Source of the DNA: Acinetobacter sp. WU_MDCI_Axc73
GTDB lineage: Bacteria; Pseudomonadota; Gammaproteobacteria; Pseudomonadales; Moraxellaceae
DNA length: 64,000 bases
Assembly: GCF_025562455.1 (NCBI RefSeq)
Contig: NZ_JAHPRO010000011.1
Span: 1 to 64,000 of the forward strand
Direction of reading: 5' to 3'
How positions within the stretch are numbered: position 1 is the first letter of the stretch; the number at the start of each line of letters is the position of its first letter. Shown in pieces: positions 1 to 8,811 of this stretch. The notes under the pieces are model-generated. The model was not told the origin of the DNA and searched no databases. It saw nothing but the letters and a program-made list of their open reading frames with translations. The translations under genes and the position numbers were made by a program.

Positions 1-55
1 TATTTTTATCTAATTTACAACGATTTATCTTCATTTTCATAGAGTAGCACTTCTG

Positions 56-700
56 CTAATCTACTACAGCCCCTAAACTTTTATAAGAATGTGTGTGATT
101 GAGTGGTGGCATCATACTTATCACAGGATAAATTAATGCTGCGAAATCAGGACGTGCTGATAACCGATCAATTTTATCTTCTATAGGATAATATTGAGTT
201 GACCAAGATGTTGCTAAAATCCCTGCTAAATGCCCGCCAGCGGAAAAACCTAATACACCGACTTTGGTTGGTGAGTAATCATATTGATGAGCTTGAGCAC
301 GAATTAAACGAATTGCTCTTTGTCCATCTTGGAAGGGCACAAGAGGGCTAGTCCAACCTTCACGAGGTAGGCGATAGATTAATTCAAATACAGTAAACCC
401 AAGGCCCTGCAACCATTTTGCAGTGGGTGTGCCTTCATGCCCCAGTTCCTCATGTGCATAACCACCGCCACTTATGACTAAAATAGCGACATGATTTGAG
501 TGTTTAGGTAAATAAGCAAGCATTCGTGCTTTTTCAATACCTTTGATTGAACCCGATGGACTGATAGATTGCTGAGGAATAGGGTAGCCTACATTTGGAA
601 TACGATGATTTTGCCAAAGTTGAATGATAGGCTGTTGTGCATAAATAATATTTGAACTGATGAGCATCGTCAGGGTCAATAGAACTAATTTCATTGACAT
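56..700 (-). CDS. Secreted alpha/beta-hydrolase (esterase-like), probably C-terminally truncated
   Basis: The N-terminus is a Sec signal peptide (about residues 1-21, ending IIYA). The body has the alpha/beta-hydrolase oxyanion segment GGGY (78-81) and the nucleophile elbow GFSAGG with Ser153, as in acetylxylan-esterase-like (BD-FAE) hydrolases. The reading frame stops at 214 residues, shortly after the YPVIS strand. Family members usually continue for about 70-90 residues that carry the catalytic Asp and His, and neither is present here. I infer a nonsense or frameshift truncation, so the enzyme is probably inactive. There is no strong Shine-Dalgarno, and ATG 694 is an alternative start. The 55 bases after the stop show no obvious in-frame continuation. 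Confidence 0.6.
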   Translation of the reverse strand: MSMKLVLLTLTMLISSNIIYAQQPIIQLWQNHRIPNVGYPIPQQSISPSGSIKGIEKARMLAYLPKHSNHVAILVISGGGYAHEELGHEGTPTAKWLQGLGFTVFELIYRLPREGWTSPLVPFQDGQRAIRLIRAQAHQYDYSPTKVGVLGFSAGGHLAGILATSWSTQYYPIEDKIDRLSARPDFAALIYPVISMMPPLNHTHSYKSLGAVVD

Positions 701-814
701 TGCCAGATATTCACTAAAATGAGATAAATGAGTTATAGCAGCTTTATCAAAATACGAACATGCTTTTATCGAATATGATTTATCGGTTTTCTGAGAATAA
801 TATAAATAGTTGGC

Positions 815-845
815 TAAAAAAAGCAGGCGAACTTTCTGCCTGCTT
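815..845 (-). terminator. Rho-independent terminator of argF
   Basis: AAGCAGGC (821-828) pairs perfectly with GCCTGCTT (838-845) around a 9-nt loop. Read on the minus strand it is followed by a T-run (plus-strand A-run 816-820), directly downstream of argF. Confidence 0.85.
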
Positions 846-876
846 CATTTATATATTGGAAACATTAAGTGAGCAA

Positions 877-1797
877 TTACGAAACTTTTTCTGCTTCATT
901 CAGCAAAAATTCCATTAAAGCTTTTTGTGCATGTAGACGATTCTCGGCTTCATCCCAAACGACAGCACTTTTATGATCTAACATGGTTTCTGAAATTTCT
1001 TCTCCACGATGTGCTGGTAAGCAATGCATAAACAAACAATCGGGATGAGCAAAACTCATTAACTTTTCATTGACTTGAAAATCAGCAAATGCCTTTTCAC
1101 GTAGCTTTTGCTCTTCTTCTTGTCCCATGCTAGCCCATACATCAGTTACGATTAGATCGGCATTTACCGCAGCATCTTCAGCGTTATTGAAGACTTCGAC
1201 ACAATGAGCAAATTCTGCAAGAAACGCTGGTTGAGGTTCATAGCCTTTTGGTGAAGCAATTTTCAGTTTAAAGCCCATCATATGTGCAGCTTCAATATAT
1301 GAATTACACATATTATTGCCATCACCAATCCATGCTACGGTTTTACCTTCAATACTGCCACGGTGTTCTTGATAGGTTTGTAGATCAGCTAAAAGCTGAC
1401 AAGGATGGTGATCATCGGTTAAGCCGTTAATGACTGGCACTTTAGAGTAAGATGCAAACTGTTCCACAATTTCATGACCAAAAGTACGAATCATGACAAT
1501 ATCAAGCATGCTTGATATGACACGGGCAGAATCTTCAATCGGTTCACCGCGACCTAATTGGGTATCGCGTGGTGAAAGAAAAATTGCACTACCACCAAAT
1601 TGATTAATCCCAGCCTCAAAAGAAATACGAGTACGTGTACTTGATTTCTCAAAAATCATTCCTAGAACTTTACCAACAAAAGGTTGAAATATCTGTTTCT
1701 CATGCTGTAAGCGTTTTAGTTCACTTGCACGAGCTAAAATGCGTTGTAGTTCTGAAGAAGATAAGTCACGTAAAGTTAAGAAATGCCGTAGAGCCAT
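877..1797 (-). CDS. argF: Ornithine carbamoyltransferase
   Basis: Catalyses carbamoyl phosphate + ornithine to citrulline, the sixth step of arginine synthesis, in the cytosol. The carbamoyl-phosphate loop STRTR lies at residues 53-57, HPCQ at about 131, and the ornithine-side motifs DVWASMGQE and [10 protein letters not shown] near the C-terminus. These separate it from aspartate carbamoyltransferase. The frame is open back to 1830, but the start at 1797 (protein begins MALRHFL, 306 aa) is chosen because GGAG lies 5 nt before it and the length fits the family. The leader holds a perfect 10-bp inverted repeat (see 1811-1833). It is transcribed alone, with its own terminator. Confidence 0.95.
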   Translation of the reverse strand: MALRHFLTLRDLSSSELQRILARASELKRLQHEKQIFQPFVGKVLGMIFEKSSTRTRISFEAGINQFGGSAIFLSPRDTQLGRGEPIEDSARVISSMLDIVMIRTFGHEIVEQFASYSKVPVINGLTDDHHPCQLLADLQTYQEHRGSIEGKTVAWIGDGNNMCNSYIEAAHMMGFKLKIASPKGYEPQPAFLAEFAHCVEVFNNAEDAAVNADLIVTDVWASMGQEEEQKLREKAFADFQVNEKLMSFAHPDCLFMHCLPAHRGEEISETMLDHKSAVVWDEAENRLHAQKALMEFLLNEAEKVS

Positions 1798-1810
1798 GGT
1801 TACTCCACAA

Positions 1811-1833
1811 TAATTGTTGTTAAACAACAATTA
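1811..1833. promoter_or_regulatory. Perfect 10-bp inverted repeat in the argF leader
   Basis: TAATTGTTGT (1811-1820) and ACAACAATTA (1824-1833) are exact reverse complements separated by TAA. The repeat lies 14-36 nt upstream of the argF ATG and downstream of the predicted promoter. It could be a repressor operator or, in mRNA, a hairpin just before the ribosome-binding site. Its function is unknown. Confidence 0.5.
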
Positions 1834-1866
1834 GTTGCTGATTAATGAACGAAAAAAGAATCGAAT

Positions 1867-1894
1867 ACTATACTACACGTGATTGAAAATGCAA
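1867..1894 (-). promoter_or_regulatory. Predicted sigma-70 promoter of argF
   Basis: On the minus strand, TTGCAT (1894-1889) is followed after 16 nt by TATAGT (1872-1867). Transcription would start near 1860, giving a leader of about 60 nt that includes the inverted repeat at 1811-1833. Confidence 0.45.
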
Positions 1895-1899
1895 AGAAA

Positions 1900-2532
1900 T
1901 TAGCTGATTCTATGACCGTTTAGAAAAACATCAACGCAATATTCGATATGTTCCAAAATTTCCTGATCATCAATTTGCATCGGAACGCCCATTGTCACTT
2001 TCCATTCAATATTACGTAAAATACCAAAATACATAATTGCAGAGTGAAGGGGTTGCGAACAATTGATTTTGCCTTGTTGAGTCGCTTGTGCTAGAGCACA
2101 AGCTATTGTTTTTTGTACGTATTCAGGACCACTTTCATGAAGATACAAGGCTAACTCTGGGTCACTTTGCGAGCGTTCAATGACAAGACGCAGAAATGCT
2201 GCATTTTCTACACAGGTAATTTTTTGATAAAACCCAATTAAAGTCTGAATAAGATAACTTCTCAAATCCTCATGACTATTAAACGCCACACATATATTTT
2301 TAAAAAAAAGTTCACGTCTGTAGTCACAAATGGCCTTAAACAGACCTTCTTTGCTACCAAAATATTTATAAATAGATGCTTTTGAACCACCTGCATGTTG
2401 GACAATATCATCTAGAGATACCGCATCGTAGCCGCGTTCCAAAAAAAGCTCCGTTGCACTGAGCAAAAGTGCCAAACGTCGTTCATGACCTCGTTTGGTT
2501 TGTGGAAGTTCGCAACAGGCATTTGGAATCAT
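1900..2532 (-). CDS. TetR/AcrR-family transcriptional regulator
   Basis: The 210-residue protein has a typical N-terminal TetR helix-turn-helix (about residues 38-62, with SLDDIV, GGSKASIYKYFGSKEGLF) and an all-helical ligand-binding C-terminal part resembling the AefR-like group. The target is not evident from the neighbours: argF lies downstream, and the glt importer is divergent but more than 700 bp away. A 10-bp inverted repeat at 2617-2641 sits over the -35 region of its own promoter, so autorepression is likely. Ligand unknown. Confidence 0.85.
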   Translation of the reverse strand: MIPNACCELPQTKRGHERRLALLLSATELFLERGYDAVSLDDIVQHAGGSKASIYKYFGSKEGLFKAICDYRRELFFKNICVAFNSHEDLRSYLIQTLIGFYQKITCVENAAFLRLVIERSQSDPELALYLHESGPEYVQKTIACALAQATQQGKINCSQPLHSAIMYFGILRNIEWKVTMGVPMQIDDQEILEHIEYCVDVFLNGHRIS

Positions 2533-3269
2533 AAGGAAGATAGTTCTCTACATAATAAATTGAATATTTAAGACATCGAATATTCAAACAAACAGTATAG
2601 CAAAAAAACGCAATCCTGACTGTAAAGACGGTTTACAGTCAAGTAAGGTACTGTATGGTTGCAAATATGAATAAATCAACGACATTTTGATGAAAATCAG
2701 CTTAGAATCAATACATGGTATTTATCTTCACTTTTCAAGAGAGCTTTTCATAAAAGTGAGCATAGAGAGTCCAACTGGTCGATGAGAGTATAAAGATGTG
2801 TATTTTTTTAAACACACAGATGAGTTGAACATGATTGATAAAAAGAATTAAACAATAAGCACTTCTAAGATTTAACAAAAATGTGCCGAAATTTTTATAG
2901 GTGATGAAATTGCTCTGAGTTGTAAATCTTGTTGGCTTTATAAGTTAAAATGCCCATTGATGTTGCATATATTTAAATTTGTGCACAGTTTAGACGTGTT
3001 TATAAAGATTATTTAAATAAACTGTTTAAAAAAAGGACACTTAAGCTAAAAAGAACCATAACTAAAACTAAAGTATAACAAAAAAAGAATTTTTTAACCT
3101 TTTCATTTTTTTTCAATCGCGTATAAAAAGAGCTATTATCAATCGATAATAAGTAATAATTAAAAGTTGGCTTGATAATTGCAACTAGGAAAAACAGGCT
3201 CATCCTTTAGTATCGTTGAATAATACAAATAGATACCAAAAGCTGAGAACTTATAATCAAGGAGTTTTT
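2533..3269. other. Long intergenic region between tetR and gltI
   Basis: About 740 AT-rich bases. It holds the tetR promoter and operator at its left end and, near gltI, a 7-bp inverted repeat TATTATC/GATAATA (3134-3140 and 3145-3151) that may be a regulatory site of the glt operon. A 64-codon minus-strand frame (3009-3203) encodes a Phe/Lys/Leu-rich peptide with no ribosome-binding site and is judged spurious. Nothing else is recognisable. Confidence 0.5.
2594..2641 (-). promoter_or_regulatory. tetR promoter -10 with overlapping TetR-type operator
   Basis: TGACTGTAAA (2617-2626) and TTTACAGTCA (2632-2641) form a perfect 10-bp inverted repeat with a 5-nt spacer, the size typical of TetR-family operators. 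On the minus strand a TATACT -10 box lies at 2599-2594, so the palindrome covers the -35 area. The start codon of the regulator is about 60 bp further on. This predicts negative autoregulation. Confidence 0.6.
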
Positions 3270-4163
3270 ATGAAACATTCAGCAACCTCATTACTTGTAT
3301 CAGCACTTATGGTTTTTACAGTCGGAGGAGCAACACAGGTTCAGGCTGCCGATACTTTGGCAAAAATTCAAAAAAGTGGAAAAATTATTATCGGGCACCG
3401 TGAGTCTTCTGATCCAATTTCTTATGTAGTAGGCGGTAAACCAGTTGGTTATGCAGTCGATATCTGTAATAACTTTGCGAATGAAATTAAAAAAGACCTT
3501 AAGATGCCAAATCTTAAAGTTGAGTATAAGGCGGTTACTTCATCTACTCGTATTCCTGAACTTTTATCAGGGAATATTGATATGGAGTGTGGAACAACGA
3601 CTAATTCTAAGCAACGTCAAGAGCAGGTTGGTTTTTCGACTAACTATTATGCAACAGAAGTGCGAATGGCTGTAAAAGCAAATTCAGGAATTAAAAGTCT
3701 TGCTGATTTAAATGGTAAAGCCGTCGTAACGACTCAGGGGACAACCTCTGATAAGTACATCAAAATGAATGAACGTGGTCAGAAAATTAATGTACAAAAC
3801 ATTTATGGTAAAGATCATGCTGACTCATTTGCAATGATGGCTTCCGGCCGTGCAGCAGCATTCGTAATGGATGATAATATTCTTGCAGGGCTTATTGCTA
3901 AATCTTCGAATCCAAAAGAATTCGCCATTGTAGGGCCAGTTCTATCTTCTGAACCTTATGGCATTATGATTGCAAAAGATGATCCAAAATTTAAAGCGGT
4001 GGCTGATCGTACCGTAAAAGGAATGTGGAAATCAGGCCAGATGGATGCTTTGTATAAAAAATGGTTCCAGTCTCCAATTCCACCTAAAAATACTAATTTG
4101 AACATGCCACAAAGTCAGTCGTTCAAAAAATTAAAAGCAAATCCTACAGATGCAGGTATTTAG
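3270..4163 (+). CDS. gltI: Glutamate/aspartate ABC transporter, periplasmic substrate-binding protein
   Basis: First gene of a four-gene amino-acid importer. The protein (297 aa from 3270) has a signal peptide ending VQA at residue 26 and an SBP_bac_3 (cluster 3) solute-binding fold, with the family segments GHRESSDPISYV and ECGTTTNSKQR that resemble E. coli GltI. It captures acidic amino acids in the periplasm and passes them to GltJK. The frame is open 18 codons upstream, but AAGGAG before 3270 fixes the start. A hairpin with a T-run follows the gene (4204-4243). Confidence 0.9.
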   Translation: MKHSATSLLVSALMVFTVGGATQVQAADTLAKIQKSGKIIIGHRESSDPISYVVGGKPVGYAVDICNNFANEIKKDLKMPNLKVEYKAVTSSTRIPELLSGNIDMECGTTTNSKQRQEQVGFSTNYYATEVRMAVKANSGIKSLADLNGKAVVTTQGTTSDKYIKMNERGQKINVQNIYGKDHADSFAMMASGRAAAFVMDDNILAGLIAKSSNPKEFAIVGPVLSSEPYGIMIAKDDPKFKAVADRTVKGMWKSGQMDALYKKWFQSPIPPKNTNLNMPQSQSFKKLKANPTDAGI

Positions 4164-4203
4164 CACTGACTTTTAACTCAAAATAAGGGTAGGTTAATAG
4201 TTG

Positions 4204-4243
4204 GCTCATGTAGTGAATTTAGCTGCATGAGCTGTGCTTTTTT
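4204..4243 (+). terminator. Intra-operon hairpin with T-run between gltI and gltJ
   Basis: GCTCATGTAG (4204-4213) pairs with CTGCATGAGC (4223-4232), one G-T pair included, with a 9-nt loop. Six T follow at 4238-4243. Placed between the binding-protein gene and the permease genes, it probably acts as a partial terminator or 3' stabiliser that raises gltI output relative to gltJKL. Confidence 0.6.
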
Positions 4244-4266
4244 GAACTTTAATAAAAGGGGCAGCT

Positions 4267-5109
4267 ATGTCAGTTGGCTCATTAAATTGGACTGCATTTT
4301 GTGCTGAATCGAATGAATATGGATTAGATAAAGCTGCGTGGGCTGAATCTGTCTGTAAAGCATTAGGTAGCGCAAGTTATTCTCCTTACGCCGATGCACC
4401 TACATGGCTTCAAATGTTAGGTTCGGGCGTATTTACAATGGTTTGGACATCGTTTGCTGCTTTTTTGATCGCATTTTTTTTAGGATCATTACTCGGCATT
4501 ATTCGAACTTTACCTAACAAGCCTTTAGCGTTTATTGGGAATTGCTATGTTGAAATTTTTCGAAATATTCCTTTAATTGTACAGCTTTTCTTCTGGGCTT
4601 TTGTATTTCCAGAGTTTTTACCAGATAGTTTGAGTTCAGGCAGTGGTGATATCGTTGCGGGAGGTTGGTGGAAAAACCTTCTAAACACGCATCCTGCGGT
4701 CATTGGCGTTTTTGCGTTGGGACTTTATACAGCCGCACGTGTTTCTGAACATGTTCGTGCAGGTATTAGCACCGTTTCGCGTGGTCAAAAATATGCAGCG
4801 TCTGCACTAGGTTTTACCACAGGACAAAGCTATCGCTATGTTGTTTTACCTGTCGCATATCGTATTGTTTGGCCAACAATTACATCTGAAGCCATGAATG
4901 TATTTAAAAATTCAGCAGTGCTTTATGCCTTAAGTGTATTGAACTTCTTTGCTTATACGAAAACCATGCGTGAAGAGACTTCTCAAGATATTGTGATTCT
5001 CATTTTATCTACACCTGTTTATCTCATCATCACCTATGGCATTAAATTTGTAATGGCGTGGATTGAAAAAAGAATGGCGGTGCCTGGTTTAGGTTCAGGA
5101 GGGAAGTAA
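4267..5109 (+). CDS. gltJ: Glutamate/aspartate ABC transporter permease
   Basis: Inner-membrane permease of the HisM/GlnP family (280 aa). It has an N-terminal soluble stretch of about 55 residues, then membrane segments from around residue 60. The family EAA loop is seen as GQKYAASALGFTTGQSYRYVVLPVAYR near residues 178-204, the contact site for the ATPase. It forms the channel with GltK and is followed by gltK after one base. The ATG has AAAAGGGGCAGCT in front of it. Confidence 0.9.
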   Translation: MSVGSLNWTAFCAESNEYGLDKAAWAESVCKALGSASYSPYADAPTWLQMLGSGVFTMVWTSFAAFLIAFFLGSLLGIIRTLPNKPLAFIGNCYVEIFRNIPLIVQLFFWAFVFPEFLPDSLSSGSGDIVAGGWWKNLLNTHPAVIGVFALGLYTAARVSEHVRAGISTVSRGQKYAASALGFTTGQSYRYVVLPVAYRIVWPTITSEAMNVFKNSAVLYALSVLNFFAYTKTMREETSQDIVILILSTPVYLIITYGIKFVMAWIEKRMAVPGLGSGGK

Positions 5110-5110
5110 T

Positions 5111-5788
5111 ATGGACTTTAGTTTATTACAAAATCCTGATGTGATTCATGCATTAAAAGAAGGTTTTATTTTTACCCTGACGGTAACAGTTCTGTCGATG
5201 ATTGGCGGCATCCTGATTGGTACACCCTTGGCGATGATGCGTTTATCCAATAACTTTGTGGCACGTAATTTTGCCAAGTTTTATGTGGATGTTTTTCGTG
5301 GCATTCCACTGATTCAGGTCATTTTTATTTTTTATTTTCTATTGCCAAAAGTGTTTGCTTTCCAATCAGATACCTATTGGGGACCACTTTTTTCTAGTGT
5401 GGTTACGTTTGCGATTTTTGAAGCTGCGTTCTTTTCAGAAATTGTGCGGTCAGGCATCCAGTCTGTCTCTAAAGGTCAGGTGAACGCAGGTTATGCACTA
5501 GGTTTTACCTACGGTCAATCCATGAAATATGTGGTGTTACCGCAGGCTTTTCGCAATATGTTGCCTGTACTTTTGACACAAACGATTATTTTATTTCAGG
5601 ATATTTCACTGGTTTATGTCATTAGCGCACCTGACTTTTTAGGTCGTGCCGATACACTGGCTAATACCTATGGGCCTGAAACTAAAGCAACTTTTTATTT
5701 TATTGTAGCACTGGTTTATTTCTGTAGTTCGTTCTTGCTTTCGCAACTCGTGAAACGATTACAGCAGAAAATTGCCATCATTCGCTAA
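5111..5788 (+). CDS. gltK: Glutamate/aspartate ABC transporter permease
   Basis: Second permease half (225 aa), HisM family. The EAA loop KGQVNAGYALGFTYGQ lies near residues 123-138, and FRGIPLIQ follows the second membrane segment. Its start is one base after the gltJ stop, with GGAGGGAAGTA as ribosome-binding site inside the end of gltJ, so the two genes are translationally linked and would give a stoichiometric heterodimer. Confidence 0.9.
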   Translation: MDFSLLQNPDVIHALKEGFIFTLTVTVLSMIGGILIGTPLAMMRLSNNFVARNFAKFYVDVFRGIPLIQVIFIFYFLLPKVFAFQSDTYWGPLFSSVVTFAIFEAAFFSEIVRSGIQSVSKGQVNAGYALGFTYGQSMKYVVLPQAFRNMLPVLLTQTIILFQDISLVYVISAPDFLGRADTLANTYGPETKATFYFIVALVYFCSSFLLSQLVKRLQQKIAIIR

Positions 5789-5801
5789 TTGGAGATTTTA
5801 A

Positions 5802-6545
5802 ATGCCAATGATAGACATCCAACATATCTCTAAATGGTATGGTGATTTTCAGGTATTAACAGATTGCACTACCAGTATTGAAAAAGGCGAAGTGGTCGTA
5901 GTTTGTGGGCCTTCAGGTTCTGGAAAATCGACATTGATTAAAACAGTAAATGCGTTGGAACCGATTCAGGAAGGTAATATTTTGGTGGATGGCGTGTCAT
6001 TACGCGATCCTAAAACTAATCTTGCCAAATTTCGTTCCAAAGTAGGAATGGTATTTCAGCATTTTGAACTTTTTCCACATATGACGGTGCTTGAAAATTT
6101 AACTGTAGCTCAAGTTAAGGTTCTTAAGCGTTCAACTGTCGAAGCACGTGAAAAGGGAATTAAATATCTGGAACGGGTCGGCTTACTGGCTCATAAAGAC
6201 AAATTTCCAGGGCAGTTGTCAGGTGGTCAGCAGCAACGTGTCGCGATTGCACGTGGACTTTCGATGGATCCGATTTGTATGTTGTTTGATGAGCCTACCT
6301 CAGCGCTTGATCCTGAAATGGTCGGTGAAGTTTTAGAAGTCATGATGCAGCTTGCTAATGAAGGTATGACCATGATGTGTGTAACACACGAGATGGGTTT
6401 TGCCAAACGTGTATCGAATCGCGTCATTTTTATGGATGAGGGTAAAATTCTGGAAGATTGTCCGACCAACGAGTTTTTTGGTAATTTACACGCTCGTCAT
6501 GATCGTGCTAAATTATTTTTAGATAAAATCCAGATGATGCATTAA
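5802..6545 (+). CDS. gltL: Glutamate/aspartate ABC transporter ATP-binding protein
   Basis: Cytosolic ATPase of the importer (247 aa). Walker [10 protein letters not shown] is at about residues 36-44, then the Q-loop ([11 protein letters not shown]), the signature LSGGQQQR, Walker [12 protein letters not shown] and the switch histidine in THEMGF. Strong match to the PAAT (polar amino-acid) class. It starts 13 nt after gltK with GGAG 7 nt upstream. The operon ends in terminators at 6564-6590 and 6618-6647. Confidence 0.93.
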   Translation: MPMIDIQHISKWYGDFQVLTDCTTSIEKGEVVVVCGPSGSGKSTLIKTVNALEPIQEGNILVDGVSLRDPKTNLAKFRSKVGMVFQHFELFPHMTVLENLTVAQVKVLKRSTVEAREKGIKYLERVGLLAHKDKFPGQLSGGQQQRVAIARGLSMDPICMLFDEPTSALDPEMVGEVLEVMMQLANEGMTMMCVTHEMGFAKRVSNRVIFMDEGKILEDCPTNEFFGNLHARHDRAKLFLDKIQMMH

Positions 6546-6563
6546 GTCTGTGTGATTGAAAGG

Positions 6564-6590
6564 AGAGTCGAAATATCGGCTCTTTTTTTG
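6564..6590 (+). terminator. Terminator of the gltIJKL operon
   Basis: AGAGTCG (6564-6570) pairs with CGGCTCT (6577-6583), followed by seven T, just after gltL. Confidence 0.75.
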
Positions 6591-6617
6591 TCGCTTTAAA
6601 CATCAAGCTTTATCATA

Positions 6618-6647
6618 AAAAAACCACAGATGCATCTGTGGTTTTTT
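6618..6647. terminator. Bidirectional terminator between gltL and the dcaP-like gene
   Basis: AAAAAACCACAGA (6618-6630) and TCTGTGGTTTTTT (6635-6647) are perfectly complementary around TGCA. It serves the convergent porin gene and backs up the glt terminator. Confidence 0.85.
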
Positions 6648-6661
6648 AAATCTCAAAAAAC

Positions 6662-8104
6662 TTAGAAGCTATATTTAGCCATCAAGTTTAGACGTGAATA
6701 ATCGCCATCGTCTGATTTATTTGGATCAAGCTGTTCAAAAATCTTACGTTGACCATAAGTATATTCCACACCCAAATCAATCGCTTTGGTTGGACTATAA
6801 AATGAATTGACGATGATATTATACAACGTTTTATTTAAGCCATCACGTGTTGTAGCCGCAGTTGCCGCACGAGAAGCAAAATCAGCATAGCCATTGTTGT
6901 CTTTATACCAAATACCGCCCGCAGCAATCGTTGATCTTAGTTTTGGACTCCATGTACGTGAATATCCAATAAGGCCAGAGTTAAACTCACTTTCTGAAAT
7001 ATTCAAGCTACCATCAGGATTATTTGAAGCCACATAAGCGGGGTTGCCGTAAAGTAAATAGCGGTTATCCCCCTTAACATGGTAGTAGTTAGCAAATACG
7101 GTATCTACATCTGTAATTTTATATTTTGCGCCTAAACCAACTCCCCAGCCTAGTTTCTCTTCATCGTTACTGTCATTGCTTGAAATACGATTTTCATGCA
7201 AAAGTGCATGCGCTTGACCTAAGAATTTATTATCAGCCGTTTTAAAATCATAACGTGCAGTTAATGCAGGAAAACGATTACCGCCATTTGAAGTGACACC
7301 ATTTGCGTTTACAGTGGTATTGCCTGTGGTAATGTTATCCACATCACCACCTTCTAATGCCAGTAATAGTTTTTGATTGGCATCGATCGGCTGAGTATAA
7401 CGAACCTGAACGGTACGCGTGGATCCATAGCCCATTGGACCATTGAAGTCGACTGTTTCAGGTGCAGTATCAACGTTTACGAATGGAGATGTCGTTTGAC
7501 CTGCCAACCATTTTCCAACATTGACATAGGCATGACGAACACGTAATGATCCAGTCCCGTTAGTGCCAGACGAGCCCATAAAGTCGGCTTCGATTTTACC
7601 AGTGATCTCACCAATATCACTTGGACGGGAAAAATCCAATCCAAAACGTGTCGTTGCAGCCGTCACATTCAGTGCATCTTCGGTCGCATTGGCAGAATTT
7701 AAAGGAACTTTGTTGGTTGGGTTATTGATATTAGTGGTATCTGCATTGGTACCTTTAAAGTCATATGTAGCATCGGTGCGGACACTGCCATAAAGTTTAA
7801 CCTGCGTCTGTCCATCAGGCAAAGTGAACCAACCTGGTTTTGCGTTAGCAGGTGCTGGTTTAGCTGGTGCTTGTGCAAGAACTGGGGCTGGAGGTGGAGT
7901 AACAACAGCAGTACGTGCTTTTTGCTCTGCCACGATTTGTTGCTGAGTTGCCACCTGTTGTTGAATTAATGAGCGAAGTTCTGCTACTTCTGCACGTAAT
8001 TGTTGAATCTCTTGTTGCTCACTTGCCCCTGCAAATGTTGGAAGCGAGATAGTAGAAAGCCCTAATGTACTCATACACAGTACTAATTTATTAAGTTTGA
8101 TCAC
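6662..8104 (-). CDS. DcaP-like outer-membrane porin
   Basis: A 480-residue protein with a signal peptide ending PTFA, then a Gln/Glu-rich coiled coil (about residues 28-60) and an Ala/Pro linker, then a beta-barrel ending in a C-terminal Phe (LMAKYSF). This matches DcaP-type trimeric porins of Acinetobacter, which carry an N-terminal coiled coil and take up dicarboxylates and similar anions. The start is taken as GTG 8104 (MIKLNKLVLC), with GGAG 6 nt upstream. The longer ATG frame (8140) would spoil the signal peptide. Substrate not determinable by eye. Confidence 0.85.
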   Translation of the reverse strand: MIKLNKLVLCMSTLGLSTISLPTFAGASEQQEIQQLRAEVAELRSLIQQQVATQQQIVAEQKARTAVVTPPPAPVLAQAPAKPAPANAKPGWFTLPDGQTQVKLYGSVRTDATYDFKGTNADTTNINNPTNKVPLNSANATEDALNVTAATTRFGLDFSRPSDIGEITGKIEADFMGSSGTNGTGSLRVRHAYVNVGKWLAGQTTSPFVNVDTAPETVDFNGPMGYGSTRTVQVRYTQPIDANQKLLLALEGGDVDNITTGNTTVNANGVTSNGGNRFPALTARYDFKTADNKFLGQAHALLHENRISSNDSNDEEKLGWGVGLGAKYKITDVDTVFANYYHVKGDNRYLLYGNPAYVASNNPDGSLNISESEFNSGLIGYSRTWSPKLRSTIAAGGIWYKDNNGYADFASRAATAATTRDGLNKTLYNIIVNSFYSPTKAIDLGVEYTYGQRKIFEQLDPNKSDDGDYSRLNLMAKYSF

Positions 8105-8737
8105 AATAACTCCAAGGATAATAATAAAAGCTGAAATCAAAAAAGCTTCGTGTTCTTACTAACAAGATTGATGCCAATAACGAAGTCAGATGAGTGAGTT
8201 GTCTTTCTTTGGTTAAAAAGTAATCAAAAAAGCACAATGTGAAAAAAATGAATGCTATATAATAACTATATGTAATATTTAAAATTTTAAAGAGAGCTCG
8301 TAGTGTTTGAAAAGCCCTAAAATAAATCATCAATGTTCCAATTTATTGCAATTATTTAAATATTCCTTTCGAAGGAGATCGCTTTTGATATTTGGGTTTT
8401 TAAAGTAAATTTTATTAATTATATGACTTAAGATGACATTTACAGGTGAATAATTATCATGATCTGGAAAAAAATTACATAAAATTTGTTTTAAATGAAA
8501 AATAATTTAAATTTAGCTTGGTTTTTTCTTATTTTAGGAAAATAATCTCGTACAGATATTGGTACTTTATAAATCAGGGTGTGATGGGGATTGAGAAGAG
8601 TGATCTGTGGATTGGGAGATACGCAGATCTAGCCCAAAAGGTCTCAACTCAGCTTTGACAGGATTGACCAAAAGTTAATTGCGAGATGAATTCATTTATC
8701 GGTGAAAGAGTCGTCACAAGTAAACAGATGTTTTCCC
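8105..8737. other. Intergenic region upstream of the DcaP-like gene
   Basis: About 630 bases, very AT-rich. An 80-codon minus-strand frame (8091-8333) overlaps the porin start and has no family features, so it is judged spurious. The porin promoter must lie here, but I cannot place it with confidence. Confidence 0.35.
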
Positions 8738-8766
8738 TTGACCCTGTAAAATTCAATCATTATAAA
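8738..8766 (+). promoter_or_regulatory. Predicted sigma-70 promoter of the Lrp-family gene
   Basis: TTGACC (8738-8743), exactly 17 nt spacer, TATAAA (8761-8766). Start codon 46 bases downstream. Confidence 0.6.
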
Positions 8767-8811
8767 AGTTCCAATACACTCAAATATCACGCTTAAGCTT
8801 GTGGAGTAACG

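Noticed and set aside
3009..3203. 64-codon minus-strand frame in the tetR-gltI gap
   Set aside because: Phe/Lys/Leu-rich product of an AT-rich stretch, no ribosome-binding site, no family features.
8091..8333. 80-codon minus-strand frame upstream of the porin
   Set aside because: Overlaps the porin start in another frame, with random AT-rich composition.
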